Assembly (NCBI RefSeq): GCF_001750145.1
Contig: NZ_CP015734.1
Location: forward strand, 1 to 64,000
Direction of reading: 5' to 3'
From: Arthrobacter sp. U41
Lineage (GTDB): Bacteria > Actinomycetota > Actinomycetes > Actinomycetales > Micrococcaceae
Length of the DNA: 64,000 nucleotides
Shown here: piece after piece, positions 1 through 7,351 of the stretch
How the letters are laid out: every line of letters starts with the position of its first letter
How positions within the stretch are numbered: position 1 is the stretch's first letter
Notes under the pieces: generated by a model
The model's database searches: none
What the model saw: the letters and a program-made list of their open reading frames with translations, nothing else
What the model was told of the DNA's origin: nothing
Made by a program: the position numbers and the translations under genes

Positions 1-236
1 CGGGGAGCTGCGCTGGAACCCGCCACCCGATGCCGCCCCGCCTTCTGCCTAGCCACAACCAAGGGCCATTCGCCGCCTACGGCAACCGGATCCGTTGACG
101 CGGTGCCGTGCACCACCTCGATCCCGAATCGCCGAGGCGGGGATACGCGGGAGTTGGCCACCACCACCATGCGCCGACCCGCCCCCTGCCTCTGGTCGGG
201 TCGTGAGCCCTCTACTTCCGAAAGGATAAACACGAA

Positions 237-641
237 GTGCCTTCCACTTTCCGTCCCGGCGACGGGACTCCTCTACCAGCGACGGACCATGCAGACGGTT
301 CCGGGCCGCGGCCCCGGGATCAGTCCCAGCGGCGACAGTGGACACTGCTCACCAAACATGCCCACGTACTGCTGGTCGTGGCCGGTTCCCCTGACGCACT
401 GGTTAGCGAGATTGCCGGCAGTGTTGGGATCACCGGACGTGCGACGCTGAGCATCCTTAAGGACCTCGAGACCGTCGGCTACCTCACCCGCCACAGGGTG
501 GGACGACGCAGCCACTACACCGTGGACCCCCACCGACGCTTCCACCACCCGGCAACCGCGACACACGAGATCGGCGAGTTGCTGGCGCTCTTCGCTCCCA
601 CGCCGTCCAGCCCGGCACGGCGCGGGCCGCGAGACATGTAG
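237..641 (+). CDS. MarR-like winged-helix transcriptional regulator
   Basis: Predicted cytoplasmic DNA-binding regulator of 134 residues, starting at GTG with an AAAGGA stretch upstream. A winged-helix region spans roughly residues 40-110: a WTLLTKHAHVLL helix, then a recognition segment around ITGRATLSILKDL, then a basic wing with GRRSHYTV. The same organisation recurs in the gene at 62159-62521, whose helix reads WTFLTNHAHVLL and wing GRRNSYTV, so the two are paralogues at opposite ends of the window. The proline-rich N-terminal 30 residues may be untranslated if a later start is used. No ligand or target can be assigned. Confidence 0.7.
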   Translation: MPSTFRPGDGTPLPATDHADGSGPRPRDQSQRRQWTLLTKHAHVLLVVAGSPDALVSEIAGSVGITGRATLSILKDLETVGYLTRHRVGRRSHYTVDPHRRFHHPATATHEIGELLALFAPTPSSPARRGPRDM

Positions 642-958
642 GGAGCTGGATGCTCAACGTCCTCTGGACCATGCTGGGCGACAACACCCCCTACCACCAC
701 GACCCAGTGCCCGCGCGCCCTGCACTCCAGCCAATTTCCCGGCCGACCCACAACTTCACCCACCGGCGATCGCAATCCCCAGCGGTAAGTGGGTGGGCTG
801 TCGGAGCCAGCCTTTCCGGCGGCTCCGACCATTGACCAGTACGCCGGTTCGGCGTACTGGACCCCCGGGGTGGATGTGCCCGGAGCGGTTGGCGTTGAAC
901 CGAACCAAGGGTCATCGGCAGCGTCCACCCGGCTGCTGATGCTGAGGCCCGGAAGTGC
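642..958. other. Intergenic region with two hairpins
   Basis: No convincing gene. Two adjacent inverted repeats are visible. TCGGAGCC (801-808) pairs with GGCTCCGA (821-828). CCAGTACGCC (836-845) pairs with GGCGTACTGG (851-860). They lie between the convergent ends of the winged-helix gene and the CBS membrane gene, so transcription termination is plausible, although neither has a clear U-tract. Confidence 0.5.
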
Positions 959-2260
959 TCAAAGTTCCACCGGCCGTTCGTTCACGGGCGTCACCCGGAT
1001 CCGCCCAATGCGCAGGCCGTCCATCGCGAGCACCGTGAACACATGGCCTGGCACTTCCACCCGGTCCCCGCCACGGGGCAGGCGGCCGAGACGGTCCATG
1101 ACAAATCCGGCGACTGTTTCGTAATGCCCCTCCGGCAGTGCTATGCCGGTCGCTGACTGAAACTCCTGCAGAATCAGGCCGCCGTCAATGTCGACAGAAC
1201 CGTTGGCCACGCTCACGCGATCCTCGTGGTCGGCCCCGGTGTCGTACTCATCGTAGATTTCACCCACCAGTTCCTCGACCAGGTCCTCCAGGGTGACGAT
1301 GCCATCGGTGCCCCCATACTCGTCAACCACCAGCGCTATGTGATGACCCAGCCGGCGCATTCTGGCCAGCGAAGGCAGCACCCTGTTCGTTCCCGGCAGC
1401 GGAAGAATCTCGCGAACAATGCTCTTCACTGTCCCCTCCTCGTACAAGTCGGCCCGGGGCATCAGGTCACGGATGTGGACGAAACCGAGGACGTCATCCA
1501 CGGTCCGGCCAATCACCGGATAGCGCGAGTACCGGCCGTCCCTGACGATGCTGCGGGCAGCCGCAATGCTTAGTGTGCCGTCGATGAATGCCACCTCAGT
1601 GCGGGGGCGCATGACTTCATGGAGGGAGCGGTCCCCTGCCCCGAACACGTCACTCAGGATGTTTCGGCTGTGTTCTTCCAGCATGTCACTCTCCGCGACC
1701 ATGTCCCACAGTTCCTCGGAGCTGACGCTCTGCTGGTTGGCGTGGGGATCGCCGCCGAAGAGCTTGACCAGGGCATTGGTTGAGACAGACAGGGTCCAGA
1801 TGACGGGCCGCATGATTTCCGCAAGGGTGTTCAGCGGAGGGGCCAGAACCTTCGTGAAGCCGACAGCGTTCTGCATCGCCAACCTCTTGGGCACCAACTC
1901 ACCGAGGACCAGGGATAGATATGCCACCAACAACGTCATTCCGATGAAGGACACCGGCTCTGCCGCGGGGCCCAGCCCGATATTTTCCAGCAGGGGTTCC
2001 ACATCGGGTGCGATGGTGGAAGCACCATAAGCGACTGAGAAAAAGCCCGAAAGCGTCACGCCAATCTGAACAGTTGACAGGAATCGATTGGGATTACGGG
2101 CCAAAGCGGCAATCCGGGCCCCCCGCTTCCCAAGCTTCTCTATCTGACGCACCTGGCTCTCGTGAAGGGACACCAGCGCCATTTCCGTAGCAGCGAAGAC
2201 CCCTCCCAACAGCACAAAAAAGAGAACCAGCAGGAAATTGACCAAGGTGCTGCTATCCAT
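959..2260 (-). CDS. CNNM/HlyC-CorC family membrane protein with CBS pair
   Basis: Integral membrane protein of 433 residues of the DUF21 + CBS + CorC_HlyC family, implicated in divalent cation (Mg/Co) transport or homeostasis. The N-terminal DUF21 part (about residues 1-180) has at least three hydrophobic segments and the conserved GELVPKRLAMQNA motif. Two CBS motifs follow (about 215-330, including YSRYPVIG and DEYGGTDGIVTLEDLVEELVG). A C-terminal transporter-associated domain runs to about residue 425. Length is normal for the family. In many actinobacteria such genes occur as tandem pairs; here it is single. The start codon has only a weak ribosome-binding site. Confidence 0.9.
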   Translation of the reverse strand: MDSSTLVNFLLVLFFVLLGGVFAATEMALVSLHESQVRQIEKLGKRGARIAALARNPNRFLSTVQIGVTLSGFFSVAYGASTIAPDVEPLLENIGLGPAAEPVSFIGMTLLVAYLSLVLGELVPKRLAMQNAVGFTKVLAPPLNTLAEIMRPVIWTLSVSTNALVKLFGGDPHANQQSVSSEELWDMVAESDMLEEHSRNILSDVFGAGDRSLHEVMRPRTEVAFIDGTLSIAAARSIVRDGRYSRYPVIGRTVDDVLGFVHIRDLMPRADLYEEGTVKSIVREILPLPGTNRVLPSLARMRRLGHHIALVVDEYGGTDGIVTLEDLVEELVGEIYDEYDTGADHEDRVSVANGSVDIDGGLILQEFQSATGIALPEGHYETVAGFVMDRLGRLPRGGDRVEVPGHVFTVLAMDGLRIGRIRVTPVNERPVEL

Positions 2261-2584
2261 GAACCGACACTACCGACCCCCGGCACCGAATGGGGTGGCA
2301 GCCGGAAGGGCAAACCAAGCAGGAACGCCTTGGTAGCTCTGGGCCCCGGCGTCGGGCGGCGCGCCGGGCGTGGAGACAGTCCCGGCCTTGGCTTTAGTCT
2401 GCGCGGACTATTCGGAGGCGGGACCTTCGTGCAAAAGGACCGTTTCTGACCCGACACCGGCACGCCTCCATAAAACTGTGGATTTGAACGCTGTGTGGCG
2501 GGTTTTGTGATCGCCCGGTGTCGCACCAGCGCCCGTTGAGGGATCGTCTCCGGACGGGCACAATGACCACGTTATGGTTTCACC
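2261..2584. other. Divergent intergenic region
   Basis: Spacer between the leftward CBS membrane gene and the rightward acetyltransferase gene. It should hold the promoters of both. I see no coding sequence, strong hairpin or repeat. Confidence 0.4.
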
Positions 2585-3091
2585 ATGATGTTCGAAACCA
2601 GCAGGCTCTATGCGCGACATTTCAGAGAGGACGACCTCGAGGAATTTGCCATGCTCTGCGCAGATCCGGAAGTCATGCGGTTCGTTGGTGACGGCCCGAC
2701 GCTGACGCGGGCAGAAGTTGCTCACTGGATCGAGGTGTGCCAGGACAAATATGCGAACCGCGGCTACGGTACGTCGGCGATTTTCGAAAGGATCAGCGGC
2801 AGCTTCATCGGTTACTGCGGTGTCGTTAGAGCCCCCGATCGGTCCTTCGATGAACTGATATACGTCTTCCGCCGAGAATCTTGGGGGAACGGTTACGCTA
2901 CCGAGATCGGCCAAGCGATGCTCACGTACGTGTTCAGCATCTCTCCCCTCGACTCAATCTCCGCAACGATCGATCCCGACAACGAGCGGTCCAAACAGGT
3001 AGCAACCAAACTTGGAATGACTGAAACGCCGACCTCTGATGCCACGGTGAGCTACTGGTCTATTCAACGCCCAGGAGATGTGGCGCCGTAA
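2585..3091 (+). CDS. GNAT family N-acetyltransferase (RimJ/RimL type)
   Basis: Cytoplasmic acetyl-CoA-dependent N-acetyltransferase of 168 residues. It shows the GNAT fold: N-terminal ETSRLYARHFREDDLEEFA, a central strand with GSFIGYCGVVR, and an acetyl-CoA loop region around RRESWGNGYATEIGQAML (about residues 98-118). The C-terminal NERSKQVATKLGM helix is typical of RimJ/RimL-like enzymes that modify protein N-termini or small amines. Two in-frame ATG codons (2585, 2588) are possible starts. It is followed by a partition module on the other strand, so it is probably monocistronic. The substrate cannot be inferred. Confidence 0.88.
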   Translation: MMFETSRLYARHFREDDLEEFAMLCADPEVMRFVGDGPTLTRAEVAHWIEVCQDKYANRGYGTSAIFERISGSFIGYCGVVRAPDRSFDELIYVFRRESWGNGYATEIGQAMLTYVFSISPLDSISATIDPDNERSKQVATKLGMTETPTSDATVSYWSIQRPGDVAP

Positions 3092-3160
3092 AGCACACCG
3101 ACGGTCTCTTAAACCATCCCGTCACCGGGACACTCCTGAAACGAGGGGAAGGAAGCAAGG

Positions 3161-3190
3161 TAGTACCAAATTAGTACGAACTTGGTACTA
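3161..3190. repeat. Inverted GTAC repeat downstream of partition module 1
   Basis: TAGTACCAA (3161-3169) is a perfect inverted copy of TTGGTACTA (3182-3190), with another TTAGTAC between them. The TAGTAC core also recurs upstream of parA (4178-4287). The block sits directly after the stop codon of the RHH gene. Binding sites for the RHH protein (centromere-like or operator) are the likely role. Confidence 0.6.
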
Positions 3191-3192
3191 GA

Positions 3193-3504
3193 TTAGTTTG
3201 ACTCACGTTCAAGGCGATCTACCGCTGGCCACACGATTTTGTTGAGCATGTACTGGATGCTGCGCTCTTCCTTGGCGCACAGGGCCTTGAGCCGACGATG
3301 ATCCTCTTCGGTCATCTTGAAGTTGAAACCCACGCTGGTGGCGGGACGACGCTTCGCCGGGGTCTCCGCTGGCTGCTCGGCTGGCCGGACGCTCTCATCG
3401 GCCGGCTCCGGAGCTGTAGACGCTCCCCTGCTGAATTCCGCTATCTTCCGCTCAAGTTCTGGATCTGCGGCCGCGCGGCGGCGGTTGGGCTGAACTCTAG
3501 GCAA
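3193..3504 (-). CDS. ParB-like ribbon-helix-helix centromere-binding protein, module 1
   Basis: 103-residue small partner of ParA, as in type Ib segregation systems (ParG/Omega-like). Residues 1-50 are basic then proline-alanine rich and likely flexible. The C-terminal half (VGFNFKMTEEDHRRLKALC to about residue 98) has the strand-helix-helix pattern of a ribbon-helix-helix DNA-binding dimer. Its start overlaps the parA stop by 8 bp, indicating translational coupling. Repeats with TAGTAC cores flank both sides of the two-gene operon and are the expected targets. It should bind the plasmid centromere, stimulate ParA ATPase and repress its own operon. Confidence 0.8.
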   Translation of the reverse strand: MPRVQPNRRRAAADPELERKIAEFSRGASTAPEPADESVRPAEQPAETPAKRRPATSVGFNFKMTEEDHRRLKALCAKEERSIQYMLNKIVWPAVDRLERESN

Positions 3505-4138
3505 GGTTCATCAGCTCCTGAACGAAGACTTGTACTTCCGCTTTGGCTTTGGAATCCGACCATTCCACCACTCCCCTACCCAGCGGCATGACATCCATGT
3601 AGGCACTCCGCTGGTACAACGTCGTGCTGAACATTGGGATTTCCGGGTAGTCACTCAGTATGTCCTTGGCATCATCCACTTTCCTGCTCATGGAATGGGT
3701 GGGCGCCTGAGTGAAGATCCCGGAAATAGCCAGCTCGGGATTGAAGTCTTTGAACTGCTCCAGAAGTGGAACGAACTTGGGCAGCGTGTCCAGGTCAACC
3801 GGAGACGGCTTCATGGGAACTACCAGCAGGTCTGAAGTAGTCGCCGCTGTGCGCATCTCTTGGCTGTCGTAGCCTCCTACATCGACAAGAACCACGTCAT
3901 AGGTCTCGTCCAGCTCCTGGAGTGTGGCTCGGAGATTGCCCTTCTTCTGGATGCCGATGATCTTCGGAAGGTCCGAGCTGTGCTGCTCACGGTCACTGAT
4001 CCAGTTGGCAGTGGTCCCGATTGGGTCGGCATCAACGACGATCACCCTCTTACCCAGGCGGGTGAGTTCAACGGCAATGTTGACGGTGGCAGTGCTCTTA
4101 CCCACGCCGCCCTTCAACGAACCTACTGTGGCAATCAT
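3497..4138 (-). CDS. parA: ParA family partition ATPase, module 1
   Basis: Plasmid-segregating ATPase that patterns on the nucleoid and moves centromere-bound plasmids. The deviant Walker A motif KGGVGKSTA lies at about residues 9-17, followed by VVDADP (Walker A') and VVLVDVGGYDSQE (Walker B/switch). There is no N-terminal HTH, so this is the short type Ib form (213 residues). The start chosen is the ATG at 4138, preceded by GGAAGG at good spacing; an in-frame upstream ATG at 4168 lacks this. It is co-transcribed with the RHH gene. A second, divergent parA lies 2.7 kb away (6219-6863). Confidence 0.93.
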   Translation of the reverse strand: MIATVGSLKGGVGKSTATVNIAVELTRLGKRVIVVDADPIGTTANWISDREQHSSDLPKIIGIQKKGNLRATLQELDETYDVVLVDVGGYDSQEMRTAATTSDLLVVPMKPSPVDLDTLPKFVPLLEQFKDFNPELAISGIFTQAPTHSMSRKVDDAKDILSDYPEIPMFSTTLYQRSAYMDVMPLGRGVVEWSDSKAKAEVQVFVQELMNLA

Positions 4139-4177
4139 GGACGATCCTTCCGATTGGACTTCGACCAACTGTCAAGA

Positions 4178-4287
4178 AGTACTAAACTGATGTGGCACAA
4201 CAACAATATCACAACCAGACTTGTACGATTTTAGTACTACACTAGTTCATTACTAGTGTAGTACAGGTTTAGTACTAGTTTGGTACC
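4178..4287. repeat. Partition site/operator of module 1 (GTACTA iterons)
   Basis: AT-rich block upstream of parA with repeated AGTACTA/TAGTAC words at 4178, 4233, 4258 and 4270. It includes a perfect 13-bp inverted repeat (4234-4246 and 4252-4264) with arm GTACTACACTAGT. The same core flanks the other end of the operon at 3161-3190. It is likely the combined promoter-operator and centromere recognised by the RHH protein. Confidence 0.7.
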
Positions 4288-4366
4288 ATCTCATCGGTGC
4301 CGCCCCCATTCATGCTGTGGCCGTTTAGCGTTTACTCAGACGCCCATCCGGATCTTCCACAGCCCT

Positions 4367-4394
4367 GGCCCCCCGTGCAGGAGTACGGGGGGCC
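4367..4394. terminator. Strong GC hairpin
   Basis: Perfect 10-bp stem GGCCCCCCGT / ACGGGGGGCC with an 8-base loop, followed by TATTCC. It lies between the module 1 repeats and the miniature transposon, and may insulate the partition operon. Confidence 0.5.
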
Positions 4395-4446
4395 TATTCC
4401 GGTTCGTTGTCGTTCCTGGCTGTAGGCCACTCAAGGTGACAGACCT

Positions 4447-4803
4447 GGGGGTCGAGGACCACTGCGCGGAAAAGTAGCGCTAACCATCAAAATGACCAAA
4501 TTGGAGCGGCTTTCCCCGACCGCGATGGGAAGTTCTCCTTGTTCAGCCTGAGCAGTCACCCAAACGTCCGTGGGTGTTGCGTTGGGCCCGGAGACGGCGT
4601 GCTTTACAGCCGTACGTCAACCGCCAATGGCTTGGGCGTTTCTCTTCCACGAGTTGGTCCCCAAGCCCCATACCGCCCGTACGCCGCCTTTTCGGCAGCC
4701 GTTTAATATTCACAAGCCATGCTCTCTCAACGATCAACACTAACAATCGTCGCGATCGGTTGATCCTTAGCGCTACTTTTCCGCGGGATGGTCCTCGACC
4801 CCC
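4447..4803. mobile_element. Miniature Tn3-type inverted-repeat element (TIME/MITE-like), 357 bp
   Basis: Both ends carry 38-bp inverted repeats of Tn3-family type that begin GGGGGTCGAGGACCA and end at GCGCTAA. The left copy spans 4447-4484 and the right copy 4766-4803; they match at about 34 of 38 positions. The interior encodes nothing recognisable. No exact 5-bp target duplication is visible (GACCT versus GACTC). The right end coincides exactly with the point where the methylase-like fragment at 4804-5310 loses its normal sequence, so insertion here, probably with a deletion, truncated that gene. Such elements can be mobilised in trans by a Tn3 transposase. Confidence 0.75.
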
Positions 4804-5310
4804 GACTCGGCCCGGATCGTGGCCTCGGGATAGAGCGCCTGAGAGATAGCCGCGGTGATCGGGTCCAGCTCCACGCCAGTGATGTCTGCGGTCTCCGGAG
4901 CGAAACCCATGAAGGTTCCCACACCGGATCCCGGTTCCAGGACCGTGCCACCGGTAAAGCCCAATTCCTGGACGGTGGACCACATGGCCTGCACGTAAGC
5001 GGCGTCCGTGTAGTGGGCATTGATCGTGGTCCGGCGTGCCGCGTCGTACTCGACCCCGCTCAGGAGGCTGCGCAGGAGTTCGCGGTCCCCGACATAGTCC
5101 TCGCGGCCTTCATCGAATATCTGGAAGACGCCCTGCGCTCCCCAACTCCCCCAGCGCGCCAGTGCCACTCTCTCAGCGTCCGTGGCTTGGCGGTCCTCAT
5201 CCTGCAGCGTCCGCAGCACCTCGAGGGCTGCAAGGTTCGCCCGGATACGGCTCCGGGCTCCGGAGGGAGCCAGGTCGTCCTGAGAGGACGGGCGGAACCT
5301 GCCCGCCCCG
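4804..5310 (-). pseudogene. Fragment of giant plasmid DNA methylase-helicase (N12-class/DarB-like)
   Basis: The reading frame retains only the N-terminal methyltransferase portion of a protein that is normally well over 1000 residues in plasmids and phages. Recognisable parts are RANLAALEVLRTL, the ARWGSWGAQGVFQIFD segment, and a SAM-binding motif VLEPGSGVGTFMG, followed by GVELDP. The frame then runs straight into the Tn3-type terminal repeat at 4803 and stops after a few residues. Helicase domains and everything downstream are missing. Intact homologues are thought to modify DNA or protect it from restriction. The assignment is from motif memory. Confidence 0.65.
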
Positions 5311-5314
5311 GTGT

Positions 5315-5668
5315 CTAGAGCTGTTGGCGCAGCTTGTCGATTTCCTCCATCGAGTCCAGGTACTCCTGAATGCTCGGGTTCACGTACTCTTCCTCCTCGT
5401 CCTCGCCCTCCGTCTCCGGTGGCGAGAGCAGGTCGTATCGGACGATTTCCTCGGCCTGGTTCTTCGCCGCGTTCAGCCGACCGACCTTCTCCAGATATCC
5501 CTCGCCCTTCGGGTCGGGACCCGCGATCTTGACCTGCAGTTCGTCCACTTGTTCCTGGGCCTGCTCCCCCAGGTCGGTGAAGAACTCCTCCGGGTCCTGA
5601 ATCTGGCTGTACCGCGTCGGGCTTGCTACCTTCCAGGCTTCCTGAGCCTGCCTGCCGTACTTGTTCAT
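5315..5668 (-). CDS. Small acidic plasmid protein upstream of methylase-helicase
   Basis: 117-residue hypothetical protein beginning MNKYGRQAQEAWK, with a strong AGGAGG-type ribosome-binding site ahead of the ATG at 5668. It is helix-rich and acidic, with an acidic run around residues 88-96 and a C-terminal helix ending IDKLRQQL. A motif PDPKGEGYLEKVGRLNAAK lies near residue 55. I recall similar proteins next to giant methylase-helicase genes on actinobacterial plasmids, which fits the fragment immediately downstream. An overlapping open frame from 5744 starting MAGRKKQVDGQLSFEAL, with AAGGGGA ahead of it, may be another small gene or a stray N-terminus. Function unknown. Confidence 0.65.
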   Translation of the reverse strand: MNKYGRQAQEAWKVASPTRYSQIQDPEEFFTDLGEQAQEQVDELQVKIAGPDPKGEGYLEKVGRLNAAKNQAEEIVRYDLLSPPETEGEDEEEEYVNPSIQEYLDSMEEIDKLRQQL

Positions 5669-5880
5669 CACGATCCTCCTCTGGTGCCGCCCACAGAGCC
5701 TCAAAGCTCAGCTGACCATCTACTTGCTTCTTACGCCCTGCCATCGGCTGTCCCCTTACCCAGAATGGTTCAGAGGCCACGCTAGCGGGGATTGATCCCA
5801 AATACCTGTCGTACGAGGACTGTTCCCCTTGTGTTCCGTGGTTTTAACTCGACTTGTTGAACTCCCGCCCGGTGCATTCT

Positions 5881-5926
5881 TCAGATACCGTCAAGATACT
5901 GCTGTGATATCACAGAGATACTATGG
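5881..5926. repeat. GATA-type repeats downstream of partition module 2
   Basis: Three AGATAC words and a 14-bp perfect palindrome CTGTGATATCACAG (5902-5915) lie just past the stop of the second RHH gene. The GATATC core matches the repeats upstream of parA2 (6884-7000), so each partition module is bracketed by its own motif family. Confidence 0.65.
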
Positions 5927-5928
5927 TG

Positions 5929-6228
5929 CTACTGGTTTCGTTCTGTTTTACGTCGTTCCAGTTCCGGCCAGATGATGGATTCAAGAAGCTTCTGTTGGCT
6001 GCGCCGGTCCGCTTCGGCTGATTCCTTGAGTAGCTGTTTCTGATAGTCATTGAATCTGAAGAGGATGCCTTGTGGGCCAACGGGGTCGTTGGGGTTCAGC
6101 GGAACTTCAACCACTTCGGGGGCATATCCGCCCTTTCCGAACTCCTCAGCCTTCCGGGCCACTGCGTCCTGGTCGTTCGGTGCCGGCGGGGGAGTTGCTG
6201 TGCGTGATTCCCTCTTTTTTATAGCCAT
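5929..6228 (-). CDS. ParB-like ribbon-helix-helix protein, module 2
   Basis: 99-residue centromere-binding partner of the second ParA. The N-terminus is basic (MAIKKRESRTATPPP) and disordered. The C-terminal part from ILFRFNDYQKQLLKES to PELERRK has an RHH-like strand-helix-helix pattern with the same terminal IIWPELER-type helix as module 1 (IVWPAVDR). Overall identity between the two RHH proteins appears low. The start overlaps the parA2 stop by 10 bp. GATATC-type repeats on both sides are the probable binding sites. Confidence 0.78.
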   Translation of the reverse strand: MAIKKRESRTATPPPAPNDQDAVARKAEEFGKGGYAPEVVEVPLNPNDPVGPQGILFRFNDYQKQLLKESAEADRRSQQKLLESIIWPELERRKTERNQ

Positions 6229-6863
6229 GACTGGATCTCTTTCACGAGTACCTGAACTTCGGCCTTGGCTGAAGAGTTGGCCATTTCGATGACGCCCTTG
6301 CCGGCCGGGATGCTGTCTCGGTAGACCTTCCTGATCTTCAGGGCGGCGTCTATGAGGGGAACCTGGGGGTAGTCCCGCAGGAACTCCTTGGCCTCGTCCT
6401 CTTCCGTAGCGGAGGCGTACGTGGGGACTTGAGTCAGGAGGGCAACCACTTTGAGCTTGGGGTTCAGGTCCTGGGCGGTCTCGATCAACTCGACCATTCC
6501 GGGAATGGTGTCCAGGTCGAACTGGGAGGGACGTACCGGGATGATCATCAGATCGGCCACAGTCATGGCCGTCCGCATCTCCTGGCTGTCATGGCCGGGG
6601 GCGTCCACCACCACCTGGTTATAGCGGGTGGCGAGGTCCTTTAGGGCCTCCCTCACGTTGCCGGTCTTCTGAATGGCATGGACGCGGGGGAGAGAGTCGT
6701 CCTGGGCACGGTCTGCCGCCCACAACGAGGCGGATTCGACGCTCTTGTCACAGTCAACGATCAGGACGTCACCGCCTAAGCGGGCAAGCTCGGCAGCGAC
6801 GTTGATAGTTGTCGTTGTCTTCCCCGTGCCGCCTTTCTGGCTGGCAATAAGGATAATCGGCAT
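6219..6863 (-). CDS. parA: ParA family partition ATPase, module 2
   Basis: 214-residue type Ib ParA. Walker A KGGTGKTTT is at residues 10-18, a VDCDKS motif near residue 38, and VVVDAPGHDSQEMRTA is the Walker B region. It resembles the module 1 ParA (shared GHDSQEMRTA / GYDSQEMRTA and KAEVQVLVKEI / KAEVQVFVQEL), but the two are clearly diverged, so they are probably distinct compatibility types rather than a recent duplication. It is coupled to the downstream RHH gene and preceded by a GATATC-repeat block. Two such modules may reflect cointegration of two replicons. Confidence 0.93.
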   Translation of the reverse strand: MPIILIASQKGGTGKTTTTINVAAELARLGGDVLIVDCDKSVESASLWAADRAQDDSLPRVHAIQKTGNVREALKDLATRYNQVVVDAPGHDSQEMRTAMTVADLMIIPVRPSQFDLDTIPGMVELIETAQDLNPKLKVVALLTQVPTYASATEEDEAKEFLRDYPQVPLIDAALKIRKVYRDSIPAGKGVIEMANSSAKAEVQVLVKEIQSWL

Positions 6864-6883
6864 GTCTTCCTCTTCTGCGGCAG

Positions 6884-7000
6884 TGATACTACAGCGATAT
6901 CGTCATGAAACTGGTCAACAGCGGGAGTGATATCTCAACAGTATAAGACCGAAACTGTTTTGATACTAATATCAACATGATATCACCACGATATCGAAGG
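6884..7000. repeat. Partition site/operator of module 2 (GATATC iterons)
   Basis: The region upstream of parA2 carries multiple GATATC or GATACT words: GTGATACTAC, GCGATATCG, GTGATATCTC, TTGATACTAATATCAA, ATGATATCAC and ACGATATCG. They are irregularly spaced over about 115 bp. The motif recurs downstream of parB2. Likely RHH operator and centromere. Confidence 0.7.
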
Positions 7001-7192
7001 GTGCTCGACTGTATTCTCAGACCGTCTGGACTTGCTGCAGCCTGGCCACGCCGCTCACGCCAGGGCATGGCGGACGGGGCGTAGTCGGCCCGTACCGTCA
7101 GCTCGCGCTCGCGCCGGTCGGCGACCGCTCGGCGTTCGGCAGCACGCTGGATTGCTTCAGCGGCTCGCTTTTGACTGGGGGAGCGGTAGAAC
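7001..7192. other. Short spacer with a possible gene remnant
   Basis: On the minus strand a charged frame (AAERRAVADRRERELTVRADY and neighbours) runs from the transposon boundary at 7192 leftward into the parA2 repeats. It could be the 3' end of a gene interrupted by the transposon, but I cannot identify it. Nothing else is seen. Confidence 0.25.
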
Positions 7193-7247
7193 GGGGCGCT
7201 TCAGAAAACGGAAAAAATACCACGCTAAGCCTTGGAAGGTGATCGTA
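7193..7247 (+). repeat. Left terminal inverted repeat of the clpC transposon
   Basis: It begins GGGG and includes CACGCTAAG, the typical Tn3-family layout. It is identical over 46 bp, and matches at 54 of 55 bp, to the complement of 17822-17876. Confidence 0.9.
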
Positions 7248-7351
7248 TGGGGCATGAATTTGCCTGTGCCGATCCTGTGCGGCCTGCAGGACAATGAGGT
7301 GAGACACCAGATTTCAGCCCGCCTCGGCGGTGGCCAGCGGCGGTTTTCCGT

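Noticed and set aside
4178..7000. CRISPR-like repeats
   Set aside because: The short TAGTAC and GATATC words are irregularly spaced and lack constant-length spacers; they fit partition sites.
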